A stretch of 64,000 bases of DNA from Gonocerus acuteangulatus (GCA_946811695.1 OX328124.1:95193304-95257303), one strand, 5' to 3'. Positions 44,886-56,407 are shown, numbered from the stretch's first letter. Numbers and translations are program-made. The notes: generated by a model not told the origin, from the letters alone.

Positions 44886-45710
44886 TTTTAAGGTGTTTTT
44901 CGATAAAATTTAATAATGTTTAGTTTAATCGATGAAAATTTAATAATGTAATATTTATTTATGTAATATTTTTCTTTGCACTAAAATTATATTTTGTTCT
45001 CAAGAACAATTACCTCTAGTTTTAGTTTTTTAAATATACATTTTGTCTGTTTATTACATATATAACAATCAACGGCATATTTAGATCAGTAAATTATCCA
45101 TTTACTGATTTATACTTGGAAATGTTGGTAAAATAATTCTGATATAGATGTCTCACTTGCCTAAAAAATTAAAAACAAATAGAAGCTTTTCAGTATTTTG
45201 ACAATACGATAAAATTAAATAGGTACTTCTAAATGTGTAATTATTATATGACTGATAATCCACTATTGAAACATCTGTCAAATATATAGACTAAATTATT
45301 TCTGTACGAACATCAGGACTCCTTAGAGAGACGTCTAGAAGAGAAATGATGAAGATAGGGATGAAAAGGGTATATCCGATAATCCCTATAGATACCTATT
45401 AATACCTATAGATGATCCTCAAGGTATCGGCAATACACCCAGGCAAGGGCCCATGAATATGGAAATTCGCTCCTAATAGGCTAGCCTTTAGTCTCTAACA
45501 ACCAAAACCACGCTCACTCTCTCTTAACACTTATACAACCTACAATTGACAATGTTTCAGCCAGAACTTTAAAAACGTCTAATGTCAATGAATACAAATA
45601 TATTGTGATTTGGAGTCTGATTGAGTGGGCCAAATTTCTGAGCAAGATGTTCAGTTAGAGTCATTGAAAAGTTCATCACTTTTAATTTTTTTTTTTTGAC
45701 TAGCTGACTC

Positions 45711-45712
<2 letters not shown>

Positions 45713-45754
<42 letters not shown>
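45713..45754. repeat. (AT)n microsatellite
   Basis: AT dinucleotide run followed by a TTTA-rich stretch. Confidence 0.95.
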
Positions 45755-45757
<3 letters not shown>

Positions 45758-46141
45758 ATTTATTTATTTGGAATTTACAACAATGTATAAGATACATTTC
45801 TAGTAAATTATTGCTAGGTTATATTAACATGAATGTACATGAGGTTGGAAGCTGCACTCATTTATATTAAAAAAAAAAAAAAATAGTAAATATTCATCTA
45901 TTTTTATTTATTAGTTTAGAATGTTATAAATATAATTAGATATGATAAATAGAGCAAAAATTCCCATCGAACATCAAACGCTTTCAAACCTTCCAATCGA
46001 AAGTTCTTCGAACATTCCAAAGCTCCTTTTTATATAACCAATAAATATCTCCATAAAGTCCTCAAACTTCCTCTAATACAGTACCTTAGCCCCATCCGAT
46101 TTGCAAAATGTCATCACATATACACACAATATCCCTAAATT

Positions 46142-46262
46142 GGGGTCTCCCGTGGTCTAGGGGCTAGCGCCTTAGATTCATAAGCGGGAGGTGGTGGGTT
46201 CGATTCCCACCGGCGCACAGTGTAACGAAGTAGTGAGGATTATGGACAAAAATCATTAACCA
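46142..46262 (+). mobile_element. SINE-1 head (tRNA-derived)
   Basis: 'ggggtctcccgtggtctagg' with 'gctagcgccttagattcat' and a perfect B box, GGTTCGATTCC, near 46198-46208. The 3' body of SINE-1 with poly(A) is absent. Head-only copy, not a tRNA gene. Confidence 0.75.
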
Positions 46263-46499
46263 CTAGTTATTTTCAAATGAACATTTTTATTAATTGAAAT
46301 CAACTCAAAACAAGGTAACAATAGTATAATAATGCATACTATACGGGTATAATAATATTAATTGTAATATTTGTAATATTAATAGAAATAATATAGCTGG
46401 TAATAATATTATTAATAACAATATTATAAAATATATTATAACTGTAACATATACTGCAGTAATAGTATAGTAGTAAATTATACTTATAGTAATATTGCC

Positions 46500-46772
46500 A
46501 TGGAATAATAATATTTTACCATTTTCTATGAAATTATTGAATAATTTCACGTTCCCACATTTTTTTACATCATCATACACCATTTTATCATACAGGACTA
46601 AACGCGCAATCTTTTTAATATTGCTTAATATTTCTTTAGGATCATCCTGCAGATTAAACTGAATCATTTGCCCAAGGATTAATACAGTTTTCTTGGATTT
46701 ATCCACATTTTTTTCTAATTTGGAAGAAAAAATGATGATGGATCTAAAAATAAAAATCTTTGGAATCGGCAA
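46500..46772 (-). other. Open frame of unknown status
   Basis: About 90 codons on the minus strand with mixed charged and hydrophobic residues (KKTVLILGQMIQFN, ARLVLYDKMVYDDV) run into an artificial hydrophobic tail from a TAATAT-rich tract. No domain recognised. It could be an exon fragment of a host or transposon gene, or chance. Confidence 0.15.
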
Positions 46773-47433
46773 ATTTCGGCAAACTAAATTGCCCTCAGTA
46801 CATTATACATGAGGTAAACTTTAAGCTCTAAAAAACTTGGGATGTGTTCAGATGAAGTTTTTTTGTTAAAGTCGATCAAAGTTTTGTACTTTGTAAAATA
46901 ACATCGGATTTTAAAGTAGTGTTCACAATTTTTAGCGATATATATCAGACATGAAATAATACGACAATGTTACACAACTTATTAAAAAAGCAAAATGAAA
47001 GGAAAAAATAGGTACATTATAATTAAATCGTGAAATTTGGAATTATAAGAAACTTGGTTTTTGAGAAGTCCTCCACACCTAACGTAACGATTTTGATTAT
47101 TTTCACTATACATTTTCCTCATTACTTTATTTTCGTTAATGTGTTTTCAATAAAATACAATGCTACGACCCGTGTCAGAGATGGCAAAATGCACTAAGAA
47201 AAGAAGAGTTTGCCAAAATAAATTGCAGTCCGGAATGATGAACTACAGAAGTATCTCCTAGAGGACACTTTAACTGGAATAAATCTTCCTCTATAGGTCA
47301 AATTCTGTAATATTTTTAGAAATGGATGCAGAAATAAGAGAAGAGATGGATGTATAATTTAGAAGAGAAAGAGTTCTGCGATGAAGGAAATCAATAAGAA
47401 ATCCCCAACAAATCAGAGAACTCAAGTTTCCTT

Positions 47434-47434
<1 letters not shown>

Positions 47435-47494
<60 letters not shown>

Positions 47495-47525
47495 GGCGCA
47501 TCTACTTCTTGGCCATTAGCGCCAA
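47435..47525 (-). mobile_element. SINE-1 3' fragment with 58-nt tail
   Basis: Poly(T) 47435-47492 followed by 'acggcgcatctacttcttgg' and 'ccattagcgcc', the complement of the SINE-1 3' end. The head is missing. Confidence 0.75.
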
Positions 47526-47759
47526 GAATGTTGTTGTTATAGAACTTGCAACAGCATGAAGTAGATGATAGAGAGATACTTAAATAAAGTCCGACTCGCA
47601 GGAACTGCATCATCTTAGCGCGGTTCCGTTCTTATCCGAAGTGCGATTAGTCTAACCCTTCCTTAACTCCAAACGTAACTTTCTACATATTAGTTTTAAT
47701 GAAAGTAGAACATGCAGATAATGTTTCAACTGAATCCCTTGATTCTAAGTACCCAAACC

Positions 47760-48058
47760 AAAAACGGTATTCAAAAACTATTGTTCCAATTTTCTCAAAA
47801 ACGGTTAAAGCTATCGCCTTGAAAATGGTTTCATTCGTTTTCCTAGCCCAAGAAGCCTATAAAATGAGTACTTACAAGCGTATGAACTCAAAAACGTAAG
47901 CGTTACGATTTTTTCTGCGCGAATTTCGCCCCAAACGCCATCTTCCAGTGGGCGGATTTTGCTGGTTAACGAACTTGACCTTTCAAATTGGACGACTGAT
48001 TTTTGTACCAAATTTCATCAAAATCGGACCATCAGGGAAGCCAGAAATGAGCGAACAG

Positions 48059-48107
<49 letters not shown>

Positions 48108-48200
48108 AATTTGAACCACCGTTATTTTCGGTCTCTAGGGGTTCTGAAACGCGAAATTTTCTTGTCGGCACTTCCGGATTGTTTCATTGTATCAACCTTA
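47760..48200 (+). repeat. Dispersed repeat R, copy 1
   Basis: Shares with 58880-59530 the blocks 'acgtaagcgtta', 'ttttcaaattg'-type text, 'gtcggcacttcc' and the order between them. Contains an (AT)n run. A GC-rich hairpin (ggttcctccc/gggaggaacc) lies just downstream at about 48208-48238. Coding capacity not recognised. Confidence 0.65.
48062..48103. repeat. (AT)n microsatellite
   Basis: Dinucleotide run inside repeat R; the copy at 59.4 kb has a short AT-rich stretch at the same place. Confidence 0.9.
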
Positions 48201-48239
48201 TAAGCGGGGTTCCTCCCTATGGGGGAGGGAGGAACCGCG

Positions 48240-50225
48240 CTAAAAGGAATATTCGCAAGGGTGAAATGTTTCCACCTGGTTCGTTTAGCTTCCGTCAACT
48301 CATTAAAGAAGATGATCAAACCGCTTTAGTTCTGTTACTTCAGTCCATTTAAAGTTTTCCCTAACTAGCGTGCAGAATGAATAATATAGCTGCCACAGAA
48401 TTCAGGGTACGTCGGGCTGAACTATCCGAATACAGCTGTAAAAATTCTGTTAGTCCTCTATCAGATCCTATGTAAGATGAACAGCGAAGACTTTGCAGTT
48501 CATCTTCGTCAAACTAAAGCAAGATCGCATACAATTTCGTTTTGGAGAGCTATGACAGATGTCCAACCATTGGTAAAACTGAAGAAAAACATTATGTGTA
48601 TTGTCTGATAAGCAATATGCCGCACACTGACCGTATCCTACAATTTATCTAATCTTGCCTTGTTGGATACGGCATGTGCCCACTCATTTAATGTAAAACC
48701 ACACTTAAAAAACCCATAGAACACGATTGTTTTACACTAGTATTGAAGACTAGAAATGAGAGTTTAAGAGATTGTAGAATGAAGACAGACCTTGGAATTG
48801 TCCCCCGTCGGCTTGAGAAATCCTCAAGAAGCACTTCTAAAGGGTGGAGCACCCTCAGCCATCCCTTCCAGCCTCGGGCAAGTCCTTCTCTACAGCTTCA
48901 GTCCTACTAATATTCTACTAGTCTTCCACTGGCCGCGGCAGTAAATTATCATTTTATCTCAAAATAAACCAAATATTTAAATGTTTCAAGCACTTCTGTT
49001 CATAGAAAATAGGCGCCAAAAATCATACCCTTCAACATTTACATATGTCCATCTGTAATTTTATATATACATATACTCAAGGGGTGAAGCTAGACCAAAG
49101 AAATAGTAATGCTACCACACGTTTCTATCTGATTTTGTCACAAAGATATGCCGCTCTAAAAAAAGTCTGTTTTTTTTAAAACGTCCCTCCTTGTACACAT
49201 TATGTTTCAACGCTAGAGTACTTTTTTGTAATCAGCATTTAATTCGCATTACGGTTAATGCACCTTCGATGTCTACGATATCTGTTAAAAAGTGGATATT
49301 AATAAAAAAAGGTGTAGTTTAGGAGATATTTTCGAGAATCACTGCTCTTCCCAAAAAATGTAAAATTTAATTAACTTTGCAAGGGTATACAGAGATTATC
49401 TCTCAATGAAATAATCCAATTTGAAATTTAGGGGGTAGGGAACAACTGATAAATAAAATTAATTTCATTTTTATTGTCATGAAAATGATATTTAATTATT
49501 AGGGTAAGTCTGACATAAAAGTTGAATGAAAAGAAAAATATTGACTTCGAAAATTATAAAAGTTGCTTTTAGTGGTGCCCTTCTTGGAGAACTCTCTCAA
49601 AACTCACCTCTCTCTCCGGTTTACTCCCGGATATATTGTTGATGTGCCTGCATTGGCCATTATTTTTACTTCCTTACAAGGAAATTCTTTGGATAGTATG
49701 CCAAAAAAATTATAAGCATGTTTTGTAAAAAGGTTTCTCAATATTGCCGCGTGAACTAATCAATTTGAATATGCCTAATTATGCAGCTCCTGTGTTCTGT
49801 TGATACGGTAGGTTTTCGGGACTCCTTAGTTCTTTTCAGCAACTCAGATATTTCTGCTGAGTTTCCATTTCGCAGGGAAGAAAAGAGGAAAGAATAATTG
49901 GAAAAGAAAGAAACGTAGGACTCGTAGCCATTAGGGGAAAGCTCCATGAAGAAAAGGCCATGAAGAGGGGAGGAAAAGGATGTGGAAAAAGCATGACTGA
50001 TCATTATACGAATGCTTTTTCCTTCCCTTGAACGACCTTCATTCGGAAAATATATGCGGTCATTTTCCAGGCTGGCTGCTTTGGACGGCAGAAAGTAATT
50101 CTTCTATCTCATGTTACTGCTTGTTATGTCATGTTCTACATTCGGTAAAAATGTTTAAAGATCCTGAATATTTATGAATAGATATTTTCTTTTTTACAAG
50201 AAAGATGTTTTACAATCACGTTTCC
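48240..50225. other. No gene seen
   Basis: No domain, RNA or repeat end recognised. Confidence 0.45.
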
Positions 50226-50646
50226 TAAGGGTGCGTTTACATCTGACACTTCTCGCAGGAAATATATGTCAGGTGTCGGATAGATATTCTCTTGAAGGTT
50301 TACATACTGACAGAAATAGCTAGACATTTATGTCATGGATATGTATAGGACATTTCTGGATTTGTTCTAATTTGCGATAAATTCACCAAAAGCACAAATA
50401 ATCAGTGTTTACATCTGTTGGTATAGAAGTGTCGACAATACAGCTAGTAGCCAAGATATTTATCTCTGAAATTAAATTCTTCTCGTAAAAATCTGTGTTT
50501 ACACCTGGTGGTATAGAAGTGTCGACACTTATAGTTCGTGATAGAAACATATATCTCAGACATAAATTGCTCATGGTTTACACTAGTCGCAATTTCTGTC
50601 TGATATAAATTTCCTGCGATAACTAGCAAGTGTAAACCCACCCTGA
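50226..50646. mobile_element. MITE with GTTTACA-rich ends
   Basis: Left end 'gggtgcgtttacatctgaca', right end 'gtgtaaacccaccctga', inverted. Subterminal blocks with 'cgcaggaaat' at the left and its complement at the right. Two internal direct repeats, 'ggtatagaagtgtcgaca', lie at about 50419 and 50509. Non-coding, about 420 bp. Possibly hAT-like; the target duplication is not clear. Confidence 0.7.
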
Positions 50647-50649
50647 GAC

Positions 50650-51109
50650 AGTAAATTGGTTGGTTAAACCAACCAATTTTAAATGTGTAGAACAAAACGC
50701 CGTCAGACACTATACTGCTCCATAATATTCTTTGATACGACAATAATTCTTTGAATATATTGTGCCAACATCAGATTGCTTAATTAAGGTGTGCCGTTAG
50801 AACAGCAATCGGCATTCCACATTCACACGGTATGCACAGTGAAGTAGACTACAAAATTGAAGAATATTATGGGAAGACTTATTAAAAAAATAAAAACAGT
50901 TGTTTATAGGTAAATTGAACCCTTTCGGAAGATTGAACGTAAAATCAACTTTCGGTTGGTATCGTGGGATATTCAATCCAGAAATTCATTTTTCAAATGG
51001 AATATGCCTATTTTCTCCACAGATTCAGATGCTAAGTAGAGAATGACGAATCTATTAAATGATAAATGTCTATGTTTTATGTTTTTACTTTTTAATAGCA
51101 GTAACTATT
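50650..51109. other. No recognisable feature
   Basis: No frame or repeat ends seen. Confidence 0.45.
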
Positions 51110-51240
51110 ACGGCAAAAATTAGTAAACCGTCGACTAAAATAAAACGCATTTTCTTATAAATATTTAGCTTCATTAAGATACCAAGACCGAACCCCGACT
51201 ATACGTATCTACCTTCTCATAAGGGACGGCGATATAACCA
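51110..51240 (+). mobile_element. PLE-B 3' end remnant
   Basis: 'aaataaaacgcattttctta' and 'accaagaccgaaccccgac' line up with PLE-B 12028-12100, including its one-sided tail. The hammerhead is lost. Old. Confidence 0.5.
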
Positions 51241-51335
51241 TCCAAAATTTTCTGAGAAAGTAGATTTTCTGACGAACGTCGATTTTACGATCTATCTTAA
51301 GAACATACCTCACTTTCCTACAAAGAAAACATCTG

Positions 51336-51366
<31 letters not shown>

Positions 51367-52013
51367 CTTTGTAAGATGTGATGCTAAATGCACATAACTA
51401 ACAGGCTTCAATCTTCAGTTTTCTGACTGCGTACATTATTTTCAAGTATTCCTCTACCGTCTGCTGTATGCTAAGGCAGTCAAACTGCTGAAAGGGAATT
51501 TTAAACGTAAGAACAAAGTACTTGTACTTATTCACTGCGTCTACGAAAAAAATGTACAAACGCCGAACAAGGGTTGAAGTAGAATAAAGAGGCTGATTAA
51601 AGTGCCCCACATGTTCCGGAGAAATAAATGGCTAGTGACAAAGAAGGACTAATACGAGGCCAGCGGGTAAGCTATTTACTCTGGGAAAGAAAACGGAGCA
51701 GAATACAGGAGATCGTAACAAAGCAAACATTTAATAAAAACTGGAATTTCAAACGAGTACAAAAACTGCACCTTTAAAAATACTTTATTTTGAATAATAA
51801 TTCTGATTTGAAGATGTGGCTTTCCACAGCAGAAAATTTATATTTTGGCTTCATATTATTTTCCCTTCCATTTATTTGATTATCCTTAATTTAAATTTAA
51901 AATCCCTAAGACTGTAACGAAAAACTACTCCTTCTCCACAAGATTAATTATTTTACCAAAACGACGCTTGCCGCGTGTATGTTCCACCTTCAGTGCGTGT
52001 AGAAGATACATGT
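51241..52013. other. No recognisable feature
   Basis: Poly(A) of about 26 near 51341-51366; otherwise nothing seen. Confidence 0.45.
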
Positions 52014-52068
52014 TTTTTTTTTTTTTTACAGCACATCTGCATGTAGGCCTTTGCCGCCGCCACACAAA
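52014..52068 (-). mobile_element. SINE-1 3' fragment
   Basis: Short poly(T), then 'acagcacatctgcatgtagg' and 'cctttgccgccg', a diverged complement of the SINE-1 3' end. Confidence 0.55.
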
Positions 52069-52375
52069 ATTAACTTATCCGAATTTTTAAACATAAAGAT
52101 TCCATTCTTAGGGTAGGATTTCTGTTGCCAAATTATTATTTAAATATATTTCAAGCAATTGAAACTTTTTCTTGCTTTGTTTTTTTTTCTATTAATCTCT
52201 AAAAACAGTTCTTTTATTTAACATTAATTATTGTCTTGGTCAACGTCGGTGGTTCGCTTTCTCTTTTCAACAAGAAAAGGGAGTGTCTGAAAGGGCGCAA
52301 CACATTTTAATATTGATTACCGCTCGCAAGCATATTATGTGTTCGGTGAAGTGATAGCAGTATGGTGAGCGTTTG

Positions 52376-52376
<1 letters not shown>

Positions 52377-52429
<53 letters not shown>
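52377..52429. repeat. (AT)n microsatellite
   Basis: Long AT dinucleotide run. Flanking sequence to 53069 has no recognisable gene. Confidence 0.95.
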
Positions 52430-52432
<3 letters not shown>

Positions 52433-53939
52433 TAATAATATACAATGGAGTACGACCAACGATCAGGACTTTTTATTGCAACAAAAAAGTTTACAAAGAA
52501 AAAGAGAACGGTTCCAATAAATATGATTTTTACTAATTCTGACTAAATTTCACATGAATACACTTCAAGGATTAATTCATCCCTACGAATAATAATGCAT
52601 GCTCCATAAAAAAAAGTCTTATTATTAACATATTTCTATTTGCATAATTACTTTAACTGAAATTTATGCAAAACATTGAAATACAATTCAATAAAATATA
52701 GAGAGAATTCGCATGTATTTTAATTTATTTTATTTATAATGAGAATATATTTTAAACAAAGCAGCGTTCTGAAAATTAACTCGACTGAGATCATATCAGA
52801 ATAATTAACGATCAGAATAATTAGCGGCAATGAACAATCGCTACTTTGATTATGGTAAATAATACTCAAAAAATATTCACTATTATTTTCATTGGAAACT
52901 TTTTTAGGTACTATTAGAGCCACATTTTCAATTTGTGATAAAGTTTTAATCTTTTGGAGGATACGGAGACAATACTTGTAATTAAAATTGTTTTTATGAT
53001 TTATGACAAACAACTTATTTGTTCCAATTAAAATATATAGTTAATCTTCGATATCATTATAATTAAGCTAACTCCCTCAGAGAGAACCTTCTGATTAATG
53101 AGATGCCCGTGAGAATGTTCTGGTAGTATTTTGGCAGGTTCTTGTATGATGAAGAAAGGCGAGAGGATGGGTTTAGTATTTGTCAGGTTAGGAGCTTTTC
53201 TTTAAACACCTGTCCTTCCATTTCTTCCTATCCTACCAACCTACTGACTCTCTAGCTAATGCTCTCTGTATAAACCATCCTCTTATCACTAGTAGGATAC
53301 CTTATCTACCATCCATGAAGAGGAAAAATCATTTTTTATATTATTTATTTATTTTTATTTTTTGTGAAAAATACCAAATGTAAGCACTCTCGCAATTTCT
53401 AAAATGTTACATGTATTAATAAAGTTAGAATTGATTACTTCCGTTAAAATAAAAAAATGTCTTCTACTTTTAAAAAATAAAGAAGAAAATAACGATTGAG
53501 GAATTGCGGGATGATGGAAATTGATGTTCACTGAGGTAAATAAGAGACCAGAGATTTCCACTGGTATTTTTATTTGCAAACGTTTTCAGATGCTTAGCAC
53601 CATTTCCAAGCCGTGAAAAATTGTGTCAGTCATCGCAGGAATTGCTGGTTGTTAGAAATTGTTTACTGTAGTAAATAAGAGTCCACATAATTAAACTGGA
53701 CAAAAATTATCACTTATCTAATTCACCAAAGTGAACTTTAATTTCCATCACCCTGTAATTCCTGAAAATAATGATGGTTGTCAAACTGTAGCTGGAATAA
53801 CATCATGGTAGAATTTTTCACGGGTGGGAAATGGTGGTAAGCATCTGAAAACGTTTGCCAATAAAAATAACAGTGATAAGTAAAGATGGAATGGTTGGGA
53901 TTCGGCTAAATAAACCTCAATATGATTTTGTTTTAAAAA

Positions 53940-53992
53940 ATCTATATTTCGGACGTTTCGGCTACTCATTGGTAGCCTTCGTCAGCAATAGA
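53940..53992 (-). ncRNA. Hammerhead motif, A6 left arm
   Basis: Minus strand CTGACGA (53985-53979) and GAAACGTC (53959-53952). Core intact, but helix I is altered by the internal deletion (TATTG before the box). Confidence 0.65.
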
Positions 53993-54069
53993 AATGCCGA
54001 GCGGCAGAGGAAGACCAAGGTTGGCAATTAAGTAACCATTGCAGAGGTCTTCCTCTGCCGCTCGGCATT

Positions 54070-54122
54070 TCTATTGCTGACGAAGGCTACCAATGAGTAG
54101 CCGAAACGTCCGAAATATAGAT
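54070..54122 (+). ncRNA. Hammerhead motif, A6 right arm
   Basis: CTGACGA (54077-54083), helix II, GAAACGTC (54103-54110). Mirror of the left arm. Confidence 0.65.
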
Positions 54123-54721
54123 TTTTTAAAACAAAATCATATTGAGGTTTATTTAGCCGAATCCCAACCATTCCATCTTTACTTATCACCTCGACGGCTA
54201 ACTATCTAATCATCATGAAAAATAACAGTGGCAATCTGTGGACTCTTATTTACCGCAGTGAACATCAATTTCCATCATCCAGCAATGCAGCTATAATCAT
54301 TATGTTGTTCTTAATTTTTTAGCATTAGAAGAAAATGTTATATTTTAACGGAAGTAATCAAGTCTAAGTTTAGTAATAGATGTAAAATTTCATAAATTAC
54401 ATAATTGCGTACATTTGTTATTTTTTAACAATCAAAAAAGGAAAGAAGCTTTAAAGATAAAAAAATATTCTTCCTCTTCGTGGAAGGTAGATAAGAAATC
54501 GGACTAGTGATAAAAGGATGGTTTGCTAGAGAGTCAGTAGGTCGGTAGGATAGGAAGAAATGGAAGGACAGGTGTTTAAAGAAAATCTCATAACCTGACA
54601 AATACTAAACCCAACCTCTCACCTTTCTTCATCATACAAGAACCTACCAAAATACTACCAGAACAATCTCACGAGCATCTAATTAAGCAGGAGGTTCTCT
54701 CTGAGAGACTACTTAGAGTTA

Positions 54722-55428
54722 GTCCAGTTGTAGGCTAAAAAAAAATAAAATAAAATAAATAAATAAATTGATATTTGTAATAGTTTTGAAAACATGATAT
54801 GATTTCAAACTACAGCCACCGGTCCAGCTCATTTCTGTATAGATGAAGGTGTTAAAAAAAAATAATATTCCGTGAACTCCAAATTCTCTACAATAAACCA
54901 ATTTTACCTTTGTCAATATCGTCAACATATTATATTTGCAGACGTTCTATACTCGACTTACATTCCATGAAAAACTAGAAATTTAAAAATAGATCTCGGC
55001 ATAGCAAAATTCAATAAAAACAACCCAACATTCAGACATAGGATCTATTATTAAATACAAGCTTATTTCCGAAATTCCTCCATAGTATCACATTATTAAA
55101 AGCACCAGAAGTAATTATATACACAATAGCTTCGTGTTTGAAGATTGCAAAAAGACTGCAGAGAACCTGCTATTTGAGTTCCGTCATCTCATTGTTCTGT
55201 GAATCCCTTTCAAGCTGGGTGCATGCTTTGTACTTAGATCCTCTTCTCAACAGAGGGAGCTGGTTCATGTTCTCTCTTCATAAAGGATGCTCATGTCACA
55301 AAGCGTTACAACAATAAGCACGCATGTACGTAAAGATTGAAAACATCATGTTTACAAACATCATTATGGTATGAATTTTATTTTAAAACATAAAATAAAA
55401 AAATCTCGACCATTCATTTTAAACTTAG
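54722..55428. other. No recognisable feature
   Basis: AT-rich, nothing recognised. Confidence 0.45.
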
Positions 55429-55439
55429 TCTTTCTATTA

Positions 55440-55613
55440 ATTTTTTTTTATTTTTTTACGGTGCACCGACTACTAGGCCATTAACGCGAACAGCTATGGT
55501 GCAGCAGGGAATTTTCTCAACGGGGCCTGAAATGAGAATATTTCCGGCGACCCGAACCCCTACTACCTCACTCATACGAATCCAAGGCGTTAGCCACTAG
55601 ACCACGGGTACAC
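55440..55613 (-). mobile_element. SINE-1, full length, diverged
   Basis: Target duplication 'tctttctatta' at 55429-55439 and 55614-55624. The minus strand starts 'gtacccgtggtctagtggct' (A-box region), has a weak B box (GGGTTCGGGTC), and ends in the SINE-1 3' part and an A/T-rich tail. The body differs from the 10.3-kb copy, so it is an older or separate subfamily. Confidence 0.8.
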
Positions 55614-55872
55614 TCTTTCTATTAGCGGTGTACTAAAAATAGGTGATAAACACCGTCAATGATACAAAATCAACACCTGTGAAATTTCAATTTTTGTATT
55701 TATTTATTTATGCTGAGTTCCGCGGCAGAGGCGATTAACTCTTTAGAAAGACAGAAGTAAAGTCTGTCTAAGTGACAGTCAGTTGGTTATAAAATTGACA
55801 AAGCTAACAAAAAGTATTAAAAAATAATTATGTAGGTAAATAACTAGGCCGACCTTCACAAGTTATAAAAGT

Positions 55873-55921
55873 TTTATTTTACATAGCGCTTTCGAGATTC
55901 AATCTCATCATCAGTGCCTAT
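55873..55921 (-). ncRNA. Hammerhead motif, element F left arm
   Basis: Minus strand CTGATGA, helix II GAGATT/AATCTC, GAAAGCGCTA. Mirror of the right arm with one loop change. Confidence 0.62.
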
Positions 55922-56005
55922 AGATTGTGTCTGTGTACACGCGAGGCTCTCGCAGCAGACACTGTGAGTCTGCTGCGAGAGCCTCGCGTGTACACAGACA
56001 CAATC

Positions 56006-56054
56006 TATAGGCACTGATGATGAGATTAAATCTCGAAAGCGCTATGTAAATTAA
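56006..56054 (+). ncRNA. Hammerhead motif, element F right arm
   Basis: CTGATGA (56014-56020), one extra T, helix II GAGAT-TAA-ATCTC, GAA (56035-56037), helix III strand AGCGCT (6-base palindrome), then A as the cleavage-site base (allowed, since only G is excluded). Helix I is short (CA/UG plus a wobble). Core complete. Confidence 0.65.
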
Positions 56055-56221
56055 ACTTTTATAACTTGTGAAGGTCGGCCTAGTTATTTACCTACATGAT
56101 GATGAACCTTCACCAACCAGCTCCCAACACCTGTGATAAAAAATAATTATATACAATATAATTATATTGTAAATACATGTATAATATTTATATATAAATA
56201 AAATAGAATAAAATATATTCA

Positions 56222-56372
56222 TTAATTTAATTTAATTTCAATTTTAACGTCCATTATTATTAACTAAGAAATTTAGGACGGGTTACCTATAGGTTACCAC
56301 CCTCTTCTAGCCAGGATAGGACTGAAGCCTTTTATTTTTTCTACAGAAAAGCCACCACCCCATAAAGGAAAA
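56222..56372 (-). mobile_element. SINE-2, head truncated
   Basis: Minus strand carries 'ggtggtaacctataggtaac' and 'cccgtcctaaatttctta' as in the other SINE-2 copies. The tRNA-like head is mostly lost. Confidence 0.7.
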
Positions 56373-56407
56373 AGAACACACGACTCTTTTTCATTAAAAA
56401 TTACATA

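Larger units (their letters stand above)
53876..54217. mobile_element. Miniature fold-back PLE A6
   Basis: Target duplication 'aaaaataacagtg' at 53863-53875 and 54218-54230. Arms are reverse complements: pseudo-LTR end, hammerhead, then a jump to 'aatagaaatgccgagcggca' (the interior is deleted), meeting near 54045. The tail 'cctcgacggctaactatc' stands at the right only. The arms look almost identical, so the insertion is recent and later than the host fold-back. Confidence 0.92.
53070..54721. mobile_element. Large fold-back element interrupted by PLE-A6
   Basis: Left arm 53070-53640 and right arm about 53800-54721 are diverged inverted repeats. The outer ends read 'ctcagagagaacc' (53076) and 'ggttctctctgag' (54692). 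Further pairs include 'cctgtccttccatttcttcc' at the left with its complement near 54563, and 'aacgttttcagatgctta' near 53580 with its complement near 53842. The PLE-A6 insertion (53876-54217) splits the right arm. Without it the element is about 1.3 kb. No protein frame seen; the superfamily is unknown. Confidence 0.75.
55832..56137. mobile_element. Fold-back element F with paired hammerhead motifs
   Basis: Target duplication 'aaaaaataattat' at 55819-55831 and 56138-56150. Arms of about 130 bp pair as x with 111927-x and meet near 55963 at 'cagactcacagtgtctg'-like sequence. After the right arm stands an unpaired tail (56098-56137, 'accttcaccaaccagctccc'). Only a few mismatches separate the arms. 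No coding DNA. Same plan as A4, A6 and E but with unrelated sequence. Confidence 0.88.

Noticed and set aside
47811..48352. Open frames crossing the (AT)n run
   Set aside because: Translation is dominated by the dinucleotide repeat (alternating I and Y).
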